Assembly: GCF_009724245.1 (NCBI RefSeq)
Contig: NZ_WNNK01000007.1
Span: 216,022 to 280,021 of the forward strand
Length of the DNA stretch: 64,000 bases
Direction: 5' to 3'
Source: Pseudomonas spelaei
GTDB lineage: Bacteria > Pseudomonadota > Gammaproteobacteria > Pseudomonadales > Pseudomonadaceae
Positions 7,943 to 18,550 of the stretch are shown in pieces (the stretch's first letter is position 1; every line of letters begins with the position of its first letter). The position numbers and the translations under genes were made by a program. The notes under the pieces were generated by a model, which did not search any database, was not told where the DNA came from, and was given only the letters and a program-made list of their open reading frames with translations.

Positions 7943-8725
7943 TTAAGCGACGTGCGCCAAGGGGAACAGGCGCTTGAAGTTTTCGGTGGTCTGCTCGGCA
8001 AACCGCTCGTAGGACTCGCCCCGCAACATCGCCAGGTAGTCCGCCACATCCCGCACATATTGCGGCAGGTTCGGCTTGCCACGGTGCGGAATCGGCGCCA
8101 GATACGGCGAATCGGTCTCCACCAGCAGACGGTCCGCCGGGACTTGGCGAGCCACATCACGCAACGCATCCGCATTACGGAAGGTGACGATGCCCGACAG
8201 GGAGATGTAAAAGCCCAGGTCCAGAGCGGCCTTGGCCATGTCCCAGTCCTCGGTGAAGCAGTGCAACACGCCCGCCTGGGGCAGCGCGGCTTCGCGCAGC
8301 AGGGCCAAGGTGTCGGCACGGGCGCCACGGGTGTGGACGATCACCGGTTTGCCGGTTTGCCGGGCGGCTTGCAGGTGCAGACGGAACGATGCCTGTTGGA
8401 GCTCGGCGGCTTCCGGCTCGTAGTGATAATCCAGGCCGGTCTCGCCTATGGCTACCACTCGTGGATGATTGAGCTCGCCCAGCAGCCAATCCAGGGCCGG
8501 CGCTTCACCGGGCTTGAGGTCCAGGGGATGAATGCCCACCGAACAATCGACATCGGCGTAACGCTCGGCCAGGGCTTTGACGTCGGCGGCATTTTCGGCG
8601 CTGACGCCGATACACAGGAAGTGCCCTACCCCGCGCTGACGCGCAGCCTCAAGGGCGGCATCCAGGGAGCCGCCGTGTTCGGCGAGGTCGAGGCGATCGA
8701 GGTGGCAATGGGAGTCTACGAGCAT
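7943..8725 (-). CDS. TatD-family metal-dependent hydrolase (YcfH-like)
   Basis: A 260-residue TatD-family TIM-barrel hydrolase. The metal ligands are present: H6xH8 in DSHCHLD, Glu95 in GETGLDYHY, and the late ETDSPYLAP motif. Family members are 3'-5' exo/endonucleases for DNA or RNA, or D-aminoacyl-tRNA-type deacylases; YcfH itself is poorly characterised. It lies downstream of holB in the same order as E. coli holB-ycfH. Only 63 bp separate it from holB, so the pilZ gene normally between them in Pseudomonas is missing. The ATG has no clear Shine-Dalgarno sequence. Confidence 0.9.
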   Translation of the reverse strand: MLVDSHCHLDRLDLAEHGGSLDAALEAARQRGVGHFLCIGVSAENAADVKALAERYADVDCSVGIHPLDLKPGEAPALDWLLGELNHPRVVAIGETGLDYHYEPEAAELQQASFRLHLQAARQTGKPVIVHTRGARADTLALLREAALPQAGVLHCFTEDWDMAKAALDLGFYISLSGIVTFRNADALRDVARQVPADRLLVETDSPYLAPIPHRGKPNLPQYVRDVADYLAMLRGESYERFAEQTTENFKRLFPLAHVA

Positions 8726-8788
8726 AGGAAATTACAACTTGAGTCACAGGAAGTGTCTGGCCAACGATACACCTGTCGGCCACTGAAA

Positions 8789-10412
<1,624 letters not shown>

Positions 10413-10422
10413 TTAGTCAGAG

Positions 10423-11553
10423 TCATTGCGGGCTTTGCGGCGCGTCGGCGTCCGGCACTGAAGCAGGCTCGGGCGCTTGTTCAGCGGGTACCTCGGGGGC
10501 CGTATCAGCGGGCTTCGCCACAGGCGCGGGGCTGGAGCGGTAATCGGCACGACGCTTGATCTGGAATTCACGCACCGCAGTATTATGCGCATCCAGGTTG
10601 TCAGAGAAAATATGGCTGCCATCGCCACGGGCGACAAAATACAGGCTACTGCCCGGCACCGGGTTCAGCGCGGCATGAATGGCCTCGCGGCCCACCATGG
10701 CAATCGGTGTCGGCGGCAAGCCGCTAATCACATAAGTGTTGTAGGGCGTAGCTTCCTTGAGGTGGGCGCGGGTCAACTTGCCGTTGTAGCGCTCACCCAG
10801 GCCATAGATCACCGTCGGGTCCGTTTGCAGCAACATGCCGATCTGCATGCGCCGCACAAACACCCCGGCAATCTGCCCACGCTCTTCTGGCACTCCGGTT
10901 TCTTTCTCCACCAGAGAGGCCATGATCAGCGCTTGATAGGGTTCGGTGTAGGGCGCATCGGGAGCGCGCTTGCTCCATTCCTGAGCGAGGACATCATCCA
11001 GTCGGTTGTAGGACTTTTTCAGTAACTCAAGGTCCGTCATGCCACGTACAAAACGATAGGTGTCCGGGAAGAACCGCCCTTCCGGGAAAATGCCTGGGTG
11101 ACCAAGCTTGTCCATCACCTCACTGTCGCTCAAGCCCGACAGGGTTTGCTCGATTTTTTCATGTTTGGCCAAGGCGGCGCGCACCTGGCGGAAGTTCCAG
11201 CCTTCCACCAGCGTGATGCTGTACTGCACCACTTCGCCACGCTGCCACAGACCGATCAGGCCCTGGGCGGTAAGGCCGGGGGTCATGCGGTATTCACCGC
11301 TGTGCAGCGGCTGGCCGTCGAGATTGAAACGCCAGTAGAGACGCAGCCAGAAGGCGTCCTTGAGCACACCGTCATTTTCCAGACGGTTGAAGGTGCCAGT
11401 GGGTGTGGCACCGGCCGGTACATCCAGCAACTGCTCCTGGCTCAGGTTTAAAGACTGCTCCAGGGCTGAGTTCATCTTCCAGGCAGAAGCGCCCAGCAGC
11501 AGACCCGCCAGGACCAGGCCGATCTCCAGCAACAGTACAAATTTACGTCTCAA
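10423..11553 (-). CDS. mltG: Endolytic transglycosylase MltG (YceG family)
   Basis: A membrane-anchored lytic transglycosylase that cuts nascent peptidoglycan strands inside the chain and so helps terminate glycan elongation. Residues 1-25 (RRKFVLLLEIGLVLAGLLL region) form the single N-terminal membrane helix. The YceG domain follows, with the catalytic Glu in ASLVEKETGV and the block LLQTDPTVIYGLG. The tail after about residue 335 is Pro/Ala-rich (EVPAEQAPEPASVP). No ATG is suitably placed. TTG at 11553, starting two bases after the pabC stop, is the best start (376 residues) and implies coupling to pabC. Confidence 0.9.
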   Translation of the reverse strand: MRRKFVLLLEIGLVLAGLLLGASAWKMNSALEQSLNLSQEQLLDVPAGATPTGTFNRLENDGVLKDAFWLRLYWRFNLDGQPLHSGEYRMTPGLTAQGLIGLWQRGEVVQYSITLVEGWNFRQVRAALAKHEKIEQTLSGLSDSEVMDKLGHPGIFPEGRFFPDTYRFVRGMTDLELLKKSYNRLDDVLAQEWSKRAPDAPYTEPYQALIMASLVEKETGVPEERGQIAGVFVRRMQIGMLLQTDPTVIYGLGERYNGKLTRAHLKEATPYNTYVISGLPPTPIAMVGREAIHAALNPVPGSSLYFVARGDGSHIFSDNLDAHNTAVREFQIKRRADYRSSPAPVAKPADTAPEVPAEQAPEPASVPDADAPQSPQ

Positions 11554-11554
11554 A

Positions 11555-12370
11555 TCAAATACCCAATAGCGCGCGAACAATGCCCTGCAGTTTACGGGTG
11601 AGCGGCCCAACCGACCAGCTCATTGCCCCACATCCACGCACCGGCCAAATGCCATATACGCTGTTGCAAACGAAGACTTCGTCGGCCCGCTGTAGTTGCT
11701 CAAAACTGATATCGGCCACGATTACCGGGATGCCCAATGCCTGCGCCTGGGCCAACAACTCGGCCCGCATGACGCCAGCGACACCACAGCGATTCAGATC
11801 AGCGGTCAGCAACCTGCCGTCACGCACCAGGAACAGGTTGCTGAACACGCCTTCAATGACTCGACCGGACATATCCAGCATCAAACCTTCAGCATGATCG
11901 GCATCCTGCCACTCGGAACGGGCAATCACCTGTTCCAGGCGATTGAGGTGCTTGAGACCGGCGAGTAAAGGTTGCTCGGACAAACGGGTAGCGCACGGGA
12001 ACAGGCGTATGCCTGACGCCCCATGAGCTTCGGGATAAGTGGCAGGTGGACTGCCTTGCAGAATGCGACGCGCCGAGGCCCCCGCGTTGATGCCATACCC
12101 GCGCAGGCTATCGCCACGCGTGAGGATCAACTTGAGTACACCATTGCCCAGGGCGGCGGCATAGGTCAGCAACTCGCTGCGGATCAACGGCTGATCCGCA
12201 ACAATCGCCAATCGCCTGCAGCCTTCGTCGAGGCGCTGCAGGTGGCGGTCGAGCAGCACCGGCTGCCCAGCCTTGACGGCGATGGTCTCAAACAAGCCAT
12301 CGCCGTATGCCAGGCCGCGGTCTTTCAGGGACACTGCGTCCGCCGGCTGACCGTCGACCCAGCTGTGCAT
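11555..12370 (-). CDS. pabC: Aminodeoxychorismate lyase
   Basis: A 271-residue PLP enzyme of fold type IV that releases pyruvate from 4-amino-4-deoxychorismate to give p-aminobenzoate for folate. The expected PLP lysine is Lys140 (LLAGLKHLNRLEQV). DRGLAYGDGLFET (about 17-29) is the family's N-terminal signature. The start overlaps the fabF stop by one base (TAATG). Its place between fabF and mltG is conserved in proteobacteria. Confidence 0.93.
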   Translation of the reverse strand: MHSWVDGQPADAVSLKDRGLAYGDGLFETIAVKAGQPVLLDRHLQRLDEGCRRLAIVADQPLIRSELLTYAAALGNGVLKLILTRGDSLRGYGINAGASARRILQGSPPATYPEAHGASGIRLFPCATRLSEQPLLAGLKHLNRLEQVIARSEWQDADHAEGLMLDMSGRVIEGVFSNLFLVRDGRLLTADLNRCGVAGVMRAELLAQAQALGIPVIVADISFEQLQRADEVFVCNSVYGIWPVRGCGAMSWSVGPLTRKLQGIVRALLGI

Positions 12371-13614
12371 TACTCGGCGAACCGACGGAACACCAGGGAA
12401 CCGTTGGTGCCGCCAAAGCCAAACGAGTTGGACAACACCACGTCGATCGGCATTTTCTGCGGCTCGTGAGGCACGAAGTTCAGGTCGCAGCCTTCATCCG
12501 GCTCATCCAGGTTGATGGTCGGCGGTGCGACCTGATCCTGGATCGCCAGCACACTGAAGATCGCTTCGACCGCGCCCGCCGCACCCAACAGGTGACCGGT
12601 CATGGACTTGGTGGAGCTGACCGCCAGCTTGTAGGCATGCTCGCCAAATACCGACTTGATGGCTTCGGCTTCCGCCAGGTCGCCAGTCGGGGTCGACGTA
12701 CCGTGGGCGTTGATGTACTGCACCTGATCAACGTTGATCCTGGCATCGCGCAGCGCGTTGGTGATGCAACGTGCAGCACCTGCACCATCGGCTGGCGGCG
12801 ACGTCATGTGGTAGGCATCACCGCTCATGCCAAAACCGATCAGTTCGGCGTAGATGGTCGCGCCACGAGCCTTGGCGTGCTCCAGCTCTTCAAGCACCAG
12901 CGCACCGGCACCATCGGAAAGCACAAAGCCATCACGGCCCTTGTCCCACGGACGACTGGCACGGGTCGGCTCGTCATTGCGGGTCGACAACGCACGGGAG
13001 GCACCAAAGCCGCCCATGCCCAGACCGCAAGCGGCCATTTCGGCGCCACCGGCGATCATCACGTCGGCCTCGTCATAGGCGATGTTACGCGCCGCCATGC
13101 CGATGCAGTGAGTGCCCGTGGTGCACGCCGTGGAAATGGCGTAGTTAGGCCCCTGGGCACCCAGATGGATGGACAGGAAGCCGGAAATCATATTGATGAT
13201 CGAACCGGGCACGAAGAACGGTGAGATTCGACGGGGACCGGATTCATGCAGGGTGCGGCTGGTCTCTTCGATATTGGTCAGACCGCCAATACCCGAACCC
13301 ATGGCCACGCCGATGCGCTCACGGTTGGCGTCGGTGACTTCCAGGCCGGCATTACGCACTGCCTGAAAACCGGCTGCCAGGCCGTATTGAATGAACAGGT
13401 CGAGTTTGCGGGATTCCTTGACCGAGAGATATTCCTCGACATTGAAACCCTTTACCGAGCCGCCAAAACGGGTGGAATAGGCAGAAAGGTCCGTATGCTC
13501 AATCAGACCAATACCACTGTGGCCAGCCAGAATGCCCTGCCAACTGCTCGGCACATCCGTACCCAGTGGCGACAACATACCCATACCGGTGACTACGACG
13601 CGTCTACGCGACAC
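12370..13614 (-). CDS. fabF: 3-oxoacyl-ACP synthase II
   Basis: A 414-residue condensing enzyme that elongates acyl-ACP with malonyl-ACP in type II fatty acid synthesis. The Cys-His-His triad is intact: Cys164 (STACTTGTH), His304 ([11 protein letters not shown]) and His341 ([11 protein letters not shown]), with Lys336. Downstream of acpP, separated by a hairpin terminator that probably lowers read-through, so fabF may be expressed at a fraction of acpP level. Shared operon with pabC by a one-base overlap. Confidence 0.96.
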   Translation of the reverse strand: MSRRRVVVTGMGMLSPLGTDVPSSWQGILAGHSGIGLIEHTDLSAYSTRFGGSVKGFNVEEYLSVKESRKLDLFIQYGLAAGFQAVRNAGLEVTDANRERIGVAMGSGIGGLTNIEETSRTLHESGPRRISPFFVPGSIINMISGFLSIHLGAQGPNYAISTACTTGTHCIGMAARNIAYDEADVMIAGGAEMAACGLGMGGFGASRALSTRNDEPTRASRPWDKGRDGFVLSDGAGALVLEELEHAKARGATIYAELIGFGMSGDAYHMTSPPADGAGAARCITNALRDARINVDQVQYINAHGTSTPTGDLAEAEAIKSVFGEHAYKLAVSSTKSMTGHLLGAAGAVEAIFSVLAIQDQVAPPTINLDEPDEGCDLNFVPHEPQKMPIDVVLSNSFGFGGTNGSLVFRRFAE

Positions 13615-13659
13615 AGCACTCTCCTTTTTCTAATGACGACACTTTGCATCAGGCCTAAA

Positions 13660-13697
13660 GGAAAAAACCGCACGCCATAGGGCAGTGCGGTTTTTCC
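13660..13697 (-). terminator. Hairpin terminator/attenuator after acpP
   Basis: AAAAACCGCAC (13663-13673) pairs with GTGCGGTTTTT (13685-13695) around an 11-base loop, with T-runs on both strands. It lies 28 bp beyond the acpP stop and 45 bp before fabF. It probably reduces read-through so that the abundant acyl carrier protein is made in excess over fabF. Confidence 0.8.
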
Positions 13698-13724
13698 TTC
13701 ACAGCAAGCGACGATTACAAACTA

Positions 13725-13961
13725 TTACGCCTGGTGGCTAGTAACGTAGTCGATAGCAGCTTGAACAGTAGTGATTTTTTCAGCTTCTTCGTCCGGGATT
13801 TCGGTCTCGAATTCCTCTTCCAGAGCCATCACCAGCTCAACGGTGTCAAGGGAGTCGGCACCCAGGTCTTCAACGAAGGAAGCAGTGTTGGTCACTTCTT
13901 CTTCTTTAACGCCCAGTTGCTCGGCAACGATTTTCTTGACGCGCTCTTCGATGGTGCTCAT
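13725..13961 (-). CDS. acpP: Acyl carrier protein
   Basis: A 78-residue acidic protein carrying acyl chains on a 4'-phosphopantetheine arm. The attachment site is Ser37 in [18 protein letters not shown]. It sits between fabG and fabF and is flanked by its own promoter-like sequence and a terminator, consistent with independent high expression. The phosphopantetheinyl transferase at 56.4 kb could modify it. Confidence 0.97.
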   Translation of the reverse strand: MSTIEERVKKIVAEQLGVKEEEVTNTASFVEDLGADSLDTVELVMALEEEFETEIPDEEAEKITTVQAAIDYVTSHQA

Positions 13962-14013
13962 ACCTTGTTTTCACTCCTAATGGACAAATTCAGGCAGCTG
14001 GCCAGTGGGTAAG

Positions 14014-14041
14014 TGTATAGAAAGGCTTTTCAGCTTTTCAA
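14014..14041 (-). promoter_or_regulatory. Sigma-70-type promoter of acpP
   Basis: On the minus strand TTGAAA (14041-14036), 16 bases, then TATACA (14019-14014). The predicted transcription start is near 14007, about 45 nt before the acpP ATG, in the 192-bp gap between fabG and acpP. Confidence 0.6.
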
Positions 14042-14153
14042 CTGAAAGCTTCACCCTCGTACCCTATTGGCCATCTGTCTATAAATAGATTGCAGCTTTA
14101 TAACGGATTTTAGACAGCTCGTATGACATTTTTTTGAAGCGATCCGTCACAAT

Positions 14154-14897
14154 TTAACTCATGTACATCCCGCCGTTCACCGGGATTGTAGCCCCAGTCA
14201 CGTATGCCGCACCGTCGGATGCCAGGAAAGCGACCACATTAGCGATCTCTTGAGCCTGGCCCAGACGGCCCAGCGGAATCTGCGTCAGCAAGGCTTCACG
14301 CTGCGCCTCAGGCAATTCGCGGGTCATATCGGTGTCGATGAACCCTGGGGCCACCGAGTTGACCGTAATCGACCGCGAGCCGACTTCACGCGCCAGTGCA
14401 CGACTGAAACCTTCCAGACCGGCCTTGGCGGCGGCGTAGTTTACTTGGCCTGCGTTGCCCATGGCACCCACTACAGAGCCAATATTGATAATTCGACCCC
14501 AACGCGCCTTGGTCATGCCGCGCAGAACACCCTTGGACAGGCGAAACAGACTGTTCAAGTTGGTGTCGACGACATCATGCCACTCGTCGTCTTTCATGCG
14601 CATCATCAGGTTATCGCGGGTGATACCGGCGTTGTTCACCAGAATAGCCGGGGCACCGAACTGCGCGGTGATTTCGGCCAATACGGCAGCCACGGACTCA
14701 TCACTGGTCACATTGAGCTCAAGACCGGTGCCTTGAACGCCATTTTCCTTCAACGTCGCAGCAATACGCTCAGCGCCGGCGGCGGAGGTTGCAGTACCGA
14801 TGACCACAGCGCCCAGACGGCCCAGCTCCAGGGCGATCGCCTGGCCAATGCCACGGCTTGCGCCAGTAACCAGTGCAACTTTACCTTGCAGACTCAT
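14154..14897 (-). CDS. fabG: 3-oxoacyl-ACP reductase
   Basis: A 247-residue short-chain dehydrogenase reducing 3-oxoacyl-ACP with NADPH. The cofactor motif TGASRGIG (11-18) and the catalytic set Asn113, Ser141, Tyr154 and Lys158 (YAAAK) are all present. It lies 31 bp downstream of fabD in the conserved fab cluster. Confidence 0.96.
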   Translation of the reverse strand: MSLQGKVALVTGASRGIGQAIALELGRLGAVVIGTATSAAGAERIAATLKENGVQGTGLELNVTSDESVAAVLAEITAQFGAPAILVNNAGITRDNLMMRMKDDEWHDVVDTNLNSLFRLSKGVLRGMTKARWGRIINIGSVVGAMGNAGQVNYAAAKAGLEGFSRALAREVGSRSITVNSVAPGFIDTDMTRELPEAQREALLTQIPLGRLGQAQEIANVVAFLASDGAAYVTGATIPVNGGMYMS

Positions 14898-14928
14898 GCA
14901 GGCTTCTCCTAAGTTCGGAAATTAAGGC

Positions 14929-15867
14929 TCAGGCCAGTGCCGCGCGAGCGGCAGCGAAGGCATCCGGGATATTGAGGTTGGAAGTCGACACGCCTTCGGC
15001 GCAGCGCTTGTTCAGGCCGGCCAGGACTTTGCCTGGGCCGCACTCGACCAATTGGGTGGCGCCGTTGGCGGCCAGGGTCTGCACCGACTCAACCCAGCGA
15101 ACCGGCTTGTACAGCTGCTCCAGCAGGTCGCGCTTGAGGACTTCCAGGTCTTTGACAACGGCAGCGCTGACGTTCTGCACCAGCGGAATCTGCGGCGCCT
15201 GCCAATTGATAGCAGCAACAGACTCGGCAAAACGCTCGGCAGCCGGGCGCATCAGCTCACAGTGGGACGGCACGCTGACCGGCAGCGGCATGGCACGCTT
15301 GGCGCCACGAGCCTTGCAGCCTTCAATCGCACGCTCAACAGCCGCCTTGGCACCGGCGATCACCACCTGGCCCGGCGAGTTGAAGTTGACGGCACTGACC
15401 ACTTCGCCCTGAGCCGCTTCGGCACAGGCGGCGATCACGTCAGCGTCTTCCAGACCGAGAATGGCGGCCATGCCACCCTGCCCGGCAGGAACAGCTTCTT
15501 GCATCAGTTGACCACGACGTTCCACCAGCTTGACCGCTTCACCGAGGGTCAGGCTGCCAGCAGCTACCAGGGCGCTGTATTCGCCCAAGCTGTGGCCGGC
15601 GACGTAGGCTGGGCGCACGCCACCTTCAGCCAACCACAGGCGCCACAGGGCGATCGAGGCGGTGAGAATGGCCGGCTGGGTCTTGTCGGTTTGGTTGAGC
15701 TGCTCTTCCGGCCCCTGCTGGGTCAGCGCCCACAGGTCGTAACCCAGGGCATCGGAAGCTTCCTTGAAGGTTTCCAGGATCAGCGGATATTGCGCGCCCA
15801 GCTCGGCCAACATGCCGAGGGACTGCGAACCCTGCCCTGGAAAGACGAATGCGAGGGATGTAGACAT
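14929..15867 (-). CDS. fabD: Malonyl-CoA:ACP transacylase
   Basis: A 312-residue acyltransferase moving malonyl from CoA to ACP. FPGQGSQ (9-15), the nucleophile Ser93 in GHSLGEYSALVAAG and the partner His202 (VPSHCELM) are present. The frame is open far upstream, but MSTSLAFVFPGQGSQ gives the normal start. A 127-bp gap separates it from plsX, possibly holding a promoter, though none stands out. Confidence 0.96.
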   Translation of the reverse strand: MSTSLAFVFPGQGSQSLGMLAELGAQYPLILETFKEASDALGYDLWALTQQGPEEQLNQTDKTQPAILTASIALWRLWLAEGGVRPAYVAGHSLGEYSALVAAGSLTLGEAVKLVERRGQLMQEAVPAGQGGMAAILGLEDADVIAACAEAAQGEVVSAVNFNSPGQVVIAGAKAAVERAIEGCKARGAKRAMPLPVSVPSHCELMRPAAERFAESVAAINWQAPQIPLVQNVSAAVVKDLEVLKRDLLEQLYKPVRWVESVQTLAANGATQLVECGPGKVLAGLNKRCAEGVSTSNLNIPDAFAAARAALA

Positions 15868-15994
15868 GTAACAAGCCCCTAATGATCTGGTCGTCGGTGA
15901 ATTGGCACTCCACAACCGGGAGCGCAAGAAACTGACAGATTGGATGGTCAATTGAACTGGCCGGTCACATTTAAGCATTCCCGACCCGATTCGC

Positions 15995-17005
15995 CTAAGG
16001 CAACAGATCCTCAAGACGGCCGTGCAAGCGTTGCGGCAGGTTTTCCTGGATCTCGATCAAGGCGCGCTGGATAGCGCTTTGAAAGCCCTGCACACCCGCA
16101 GAACCATGGCTTTTCACCACAATGCCCTGCAAGCCGAGAAAACTCGCCCCGTTATGCCGGGCCGGTGCCAGGTCCGCCTGCAAACGCCGCATCAACGGCA
16201 ATGCCAAGGCACCTACCAGCCGCGAAGCCATGTTCTGCCTGAACAACGCCTCGATACGCGCGGCAATCATGGTGGCCAAGCCTTCGCTGGACTTGAGCAA
16301 GATATTGCCGACAAAACCGTCGCACACCACCACATCCGCTTCGCCCCGGTACAAACCGTCACCCTCGACAAAACCGATGTAATTCAAGCCCCGCGCACCT
16401 TGCAACAAGCTGGCAGCCAGCTTGACCTGCTGATTACCCTTGATGTCTTCGGTGCCTATGTTGAGCAGGGCTACCCGAGGCCGCACCACACCCAGCGCCT
16501 CGGCGGCCACTGAGCCCATCACAGCAAACTGCAACAAGTGCTCGGCGCTGCAGTCGACATTCGCCCCCAGGTCCAGCAACTGGCAATAGCCACGCTGGGT
16601 GGGTATCGCCGCCACCATCGCTGGCCGATCAATGCCAGGCAAGGTTTTCAACACATGCCGGGACAACGCCATCAAGGCCCCGGTATTGCCGGCACTGACA
16701 CAGGCCTGAACCTTGCCATCACGCAACAGCTCAAGGGCCACGCGCATCGAAGAGTCCGGCTTGCCACGCAGCGCCTGCGCAGGCTTTTCATCCATGCCGA
16801 TGGTTTCGCTGGCAGCCGTAATCGTCAGGCGCACACGATCCACCGCCGGATGGCTGGCAATCAGTTCTTCAAGTAGGGAGGGTTGACCGACAAGGGTCAG
16901 GTGCAGCGAGGGCGTAGCAGACAGGCAAGCAATACTGGCCTGAACAATGCTGCGGGGACCGAAGTCCCCGCCCATTGCGTCAATCGCGATGACTTGAGCA
17001 GACAA
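15995..17005 (-). CDS. plsX: Phosphate acyltransferase PlsX
   Basis: A 336-residue enzyme making acyl-phosphate from acyl-ACP and phosphate, the entry to phospholipid synthesis through Pls[12 protein letters not shown] at the N-terminus and [12 protein letters not shown] near residue 105 are family signatures. The start is TTG, four bases after the rpmF stop; no ATG lies before the conserved block, so the rare start and close spacing suggest coupling to rpmF. Confidence 0.95.
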   Translation of the reverse strand: MSAQVIAIDAMGGDFGPRSIVQASIACLSATPSLHLTLVGQPSLLEELIASHPAVDRVRLTITAASETIGMDEKPAQALRGKPDSSMRVALELLRDGKVQACVSAGNTGALMALSRHVLKTLPGIDRPAMVAAIPTQRGYCQLLDLGANVDCSAEHLLQFAVMGSVAAEALGVVRPRVALLNIGTEDIKGNQQVKLAASLLQGARGLNYIGFVEGDGLYRGEADVVVCDGFVGNILLKSSEGLATMIAARIEALFRQNMASRLVGALALPLMRRLQADLAPARHNGASFLGLQGIVVKSHGSAGVQGFQSAIQRALIEIQENLPQRLHGRLEDLLP

Positions 17006-17009
17006 GTGA

Positions 17010-17192
17010 TTACTCGTCAGCGCCCTTGTCGATCACTTTACGACCACGGTATACGCCTTCTGGCGATACGTGGTGACGCAGGTGAACTTCACCGGTGGTC
17101 TTTTCTACGGACAGGGTGCTAGCCTCGAGAGCATCGTGGGAACGACGCATGTCACGGGCAGAGCGGGATTTTTTGTTCTGCTGAACAGCCAT
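17010..17192 (-). CDS. rpmF: 50S ribosomal protein L32
   Basis: A 60-residue basic protein beginning [20 protein letters not shown], a clear L32 sequence. This copy has no zinc-ribbon cysteines, as is usual for the proteobacterial form. It lies between yceD and plsX, the standard arrangement linking ribosome and lipid synthesis genes. Confidence 0.97.
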
Positions 17193-17205
17193 AATTGATT
17201 AACTC

Positions 17206-17736
17206 CTAAACGTTTGGGTCACGCTTTAACTGCGCCAATACACTGAACGGGTTGGACCGCGTTACCTCGTCCTCGCTCGGCTCGGCCTCGTCATCGAGAC
17301 CCTCCGGCTGCTGGCATTCTTCCGGATGATGAGCAGGCACAATGGGCAAGGCGAGCAGAAGCTCCTCCTCGATCAGTGCATGCAGATCCAATGGATCTTC
17401 GCCCAGTTCCAGCACGTCATAACCTTTCGGCAACGACTGGGTATTCGCACCCTCTTTCACCACAGCATAACTGCATTCGCTGTGGATCGGCAGGGTGACC
17501 AGCTCAAGACAACGCTGGCAAACCATTTTGACTTCAGTGTCGATAAAGCTGTGTATTACCACAGATTTACGTTCATCTCGTTCAAAAACGAATTTAGCCT
17601 GCACCGTACCGACAGTGTCGGAAAGCGGGTCGCAGAGTCTCTCCAAATCGGCCAGCAGCACTTCACCTTGAAGGGTGGTGCCACGATCAGCCAATTTGCG
17701 CGGGTCAACGTGAGGTGGAATCGGGTCATTCAACAT
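17206..17736 (-). CDS. yceD: YceD/DUF177 family protein
   Basis: A 176-residue DUF177 protein. The conserved CQRC motif (MVCQRCLELV, near residue 85) and acidic C-terminal part (DDEAEPSEDEV) fit the family, which in plants and bacteria is linked to 23S rRNA accumulation. It is the first gene of the yceD-rpmF-plsX unit, 13 bp upstream of rpmF, and diverges from maf. Confidence 0.92.
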   Translation of the reverse strand: MLNDPIPPHVDPRKLADRGTTLQGEVLLADLERLCDPLSDTVGTVQAKFVFERDERKSVVIHSFIDTEVKMVCQRCLELVTLPIHSECSYAVVKEGANTQSLPKGYDVLELGEDPLDLHALIEEELLLALPIVPAHHPEECQQPEGLDDEAEPSEDEVTRSNPFSVLAQLKRDPNV

Positions 17737-17841
17737 AGGCGCAGCATTATAGGGATGCCCCCGGCCATGTCAAAGGAAATTCAGCCCTGTCCGTCACCTG
17801 GCCACCTCGCTAGAATTCGCGACTGCCCTGAGGAGACGTTC

Positions 17842-18420
17842 ATGCTGCCTTTATTACTCGCTTCCAGCTCGGTTTATCGCCGGGAATTGTTGAGCCGCCT
17901 GCACCTGCCGTTCATCTGCAGCTCGCCGGATATCGACGAAAGCCACCGCGCGAACGAGACGGCCGTGGAGCTGGTCAAGCGCCTCGCCGAAGAAAAAGCT
18001 CGCGCCCTGGCCGGCAGCCATCCGGGGCACCTGATTATCGGCTCGGACCAGGTCGCCGCGCTCGACGGCCAGATCATCGGCAAGCCCCACACCTTCGAGA
18101 AGGCCCGCGAGCAACTGCTGGCGGCGAGTGGCAAGCGCGTCAGCTTCCTCACCGGCCTGGCACTGCTGAACAGCGACACCGGGCACATCCAGGTCGACTG
18201 CATCCCCTTCACCGTACACATGCGCACGCTGGACGTGGCACGCATCGAGCGCTACCTGCGCATCGAACAGCCCTACGACTGCGCTGGTAGCTTCAAGGCC
18301 GAAGGGCTGGGGGTGAGCCTGTTTCAAAGCACCGAAGGCCCAGACGCTACCAGCCTGGTCGGCCTGCCATTGATTCGACTGGTAGACATGCTGCTGGCCG
18401 AAGGCGTGCAGATCCCCTGA
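17842..18420 (+). CDS. Maf/YceF-family nucleotide pyrophosphatase
   Basis: A 192-residue Maf-family house-cleaning enzyme. LLASSSVYRRELLSRL opens the protein and the catalytic region GSDQVAALDGQIIGKP follows near residue 70. E. coli YceF, encoded next to yceD as here, hydrolyses 7-methyl-GTP to the monophosphate, so that activity is the best guess. The frame is open for 500 bp upstream, but AGGAG at 17831 sets the ATG at 17842. Confidence 0.92.
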   Translation: MLPLLLASSSVYRRELLSRLHLPFICSSPDIDESHRANETAVELVKRLAEEKARALAGSHPGHLIIGSDQVAALDGQIIGKPHTFEKAREQLLAASGKRVSFLTGLALLNSDTGHIQVDCIPFTVHMRTLDVARIERYLRIEQPYDCAGSFKAEGLGVSLFQSTEGPDATSLVGLPLIRLVDMLLAEGVQIP

Positions 18421-18437
18421 GAACACCACAAAACAAA

Positions 18438-18524
18438 TGTGGGAGCTGGCTTGCCTGCGATGCAGACACCTCGGTCCATCCGTCGCACCGAGGTGATGCT
18501 ATCGCAGGCAAGCCAGCTCCCACA
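18438..18524. repeat. REPIN
   Basis: TGTGGGAGCTGGCTTGCCTG on the left is inverted at the right end (GCCAGCTCCCACA). It fills the gap between the convergent maf and S49 protease genes and could act as a bidirectional transcript barrier. Confidence 0.9.
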
Positions 18525-18550
18525 TTTTGAGCCATGTCGCTTTCAAGGTT

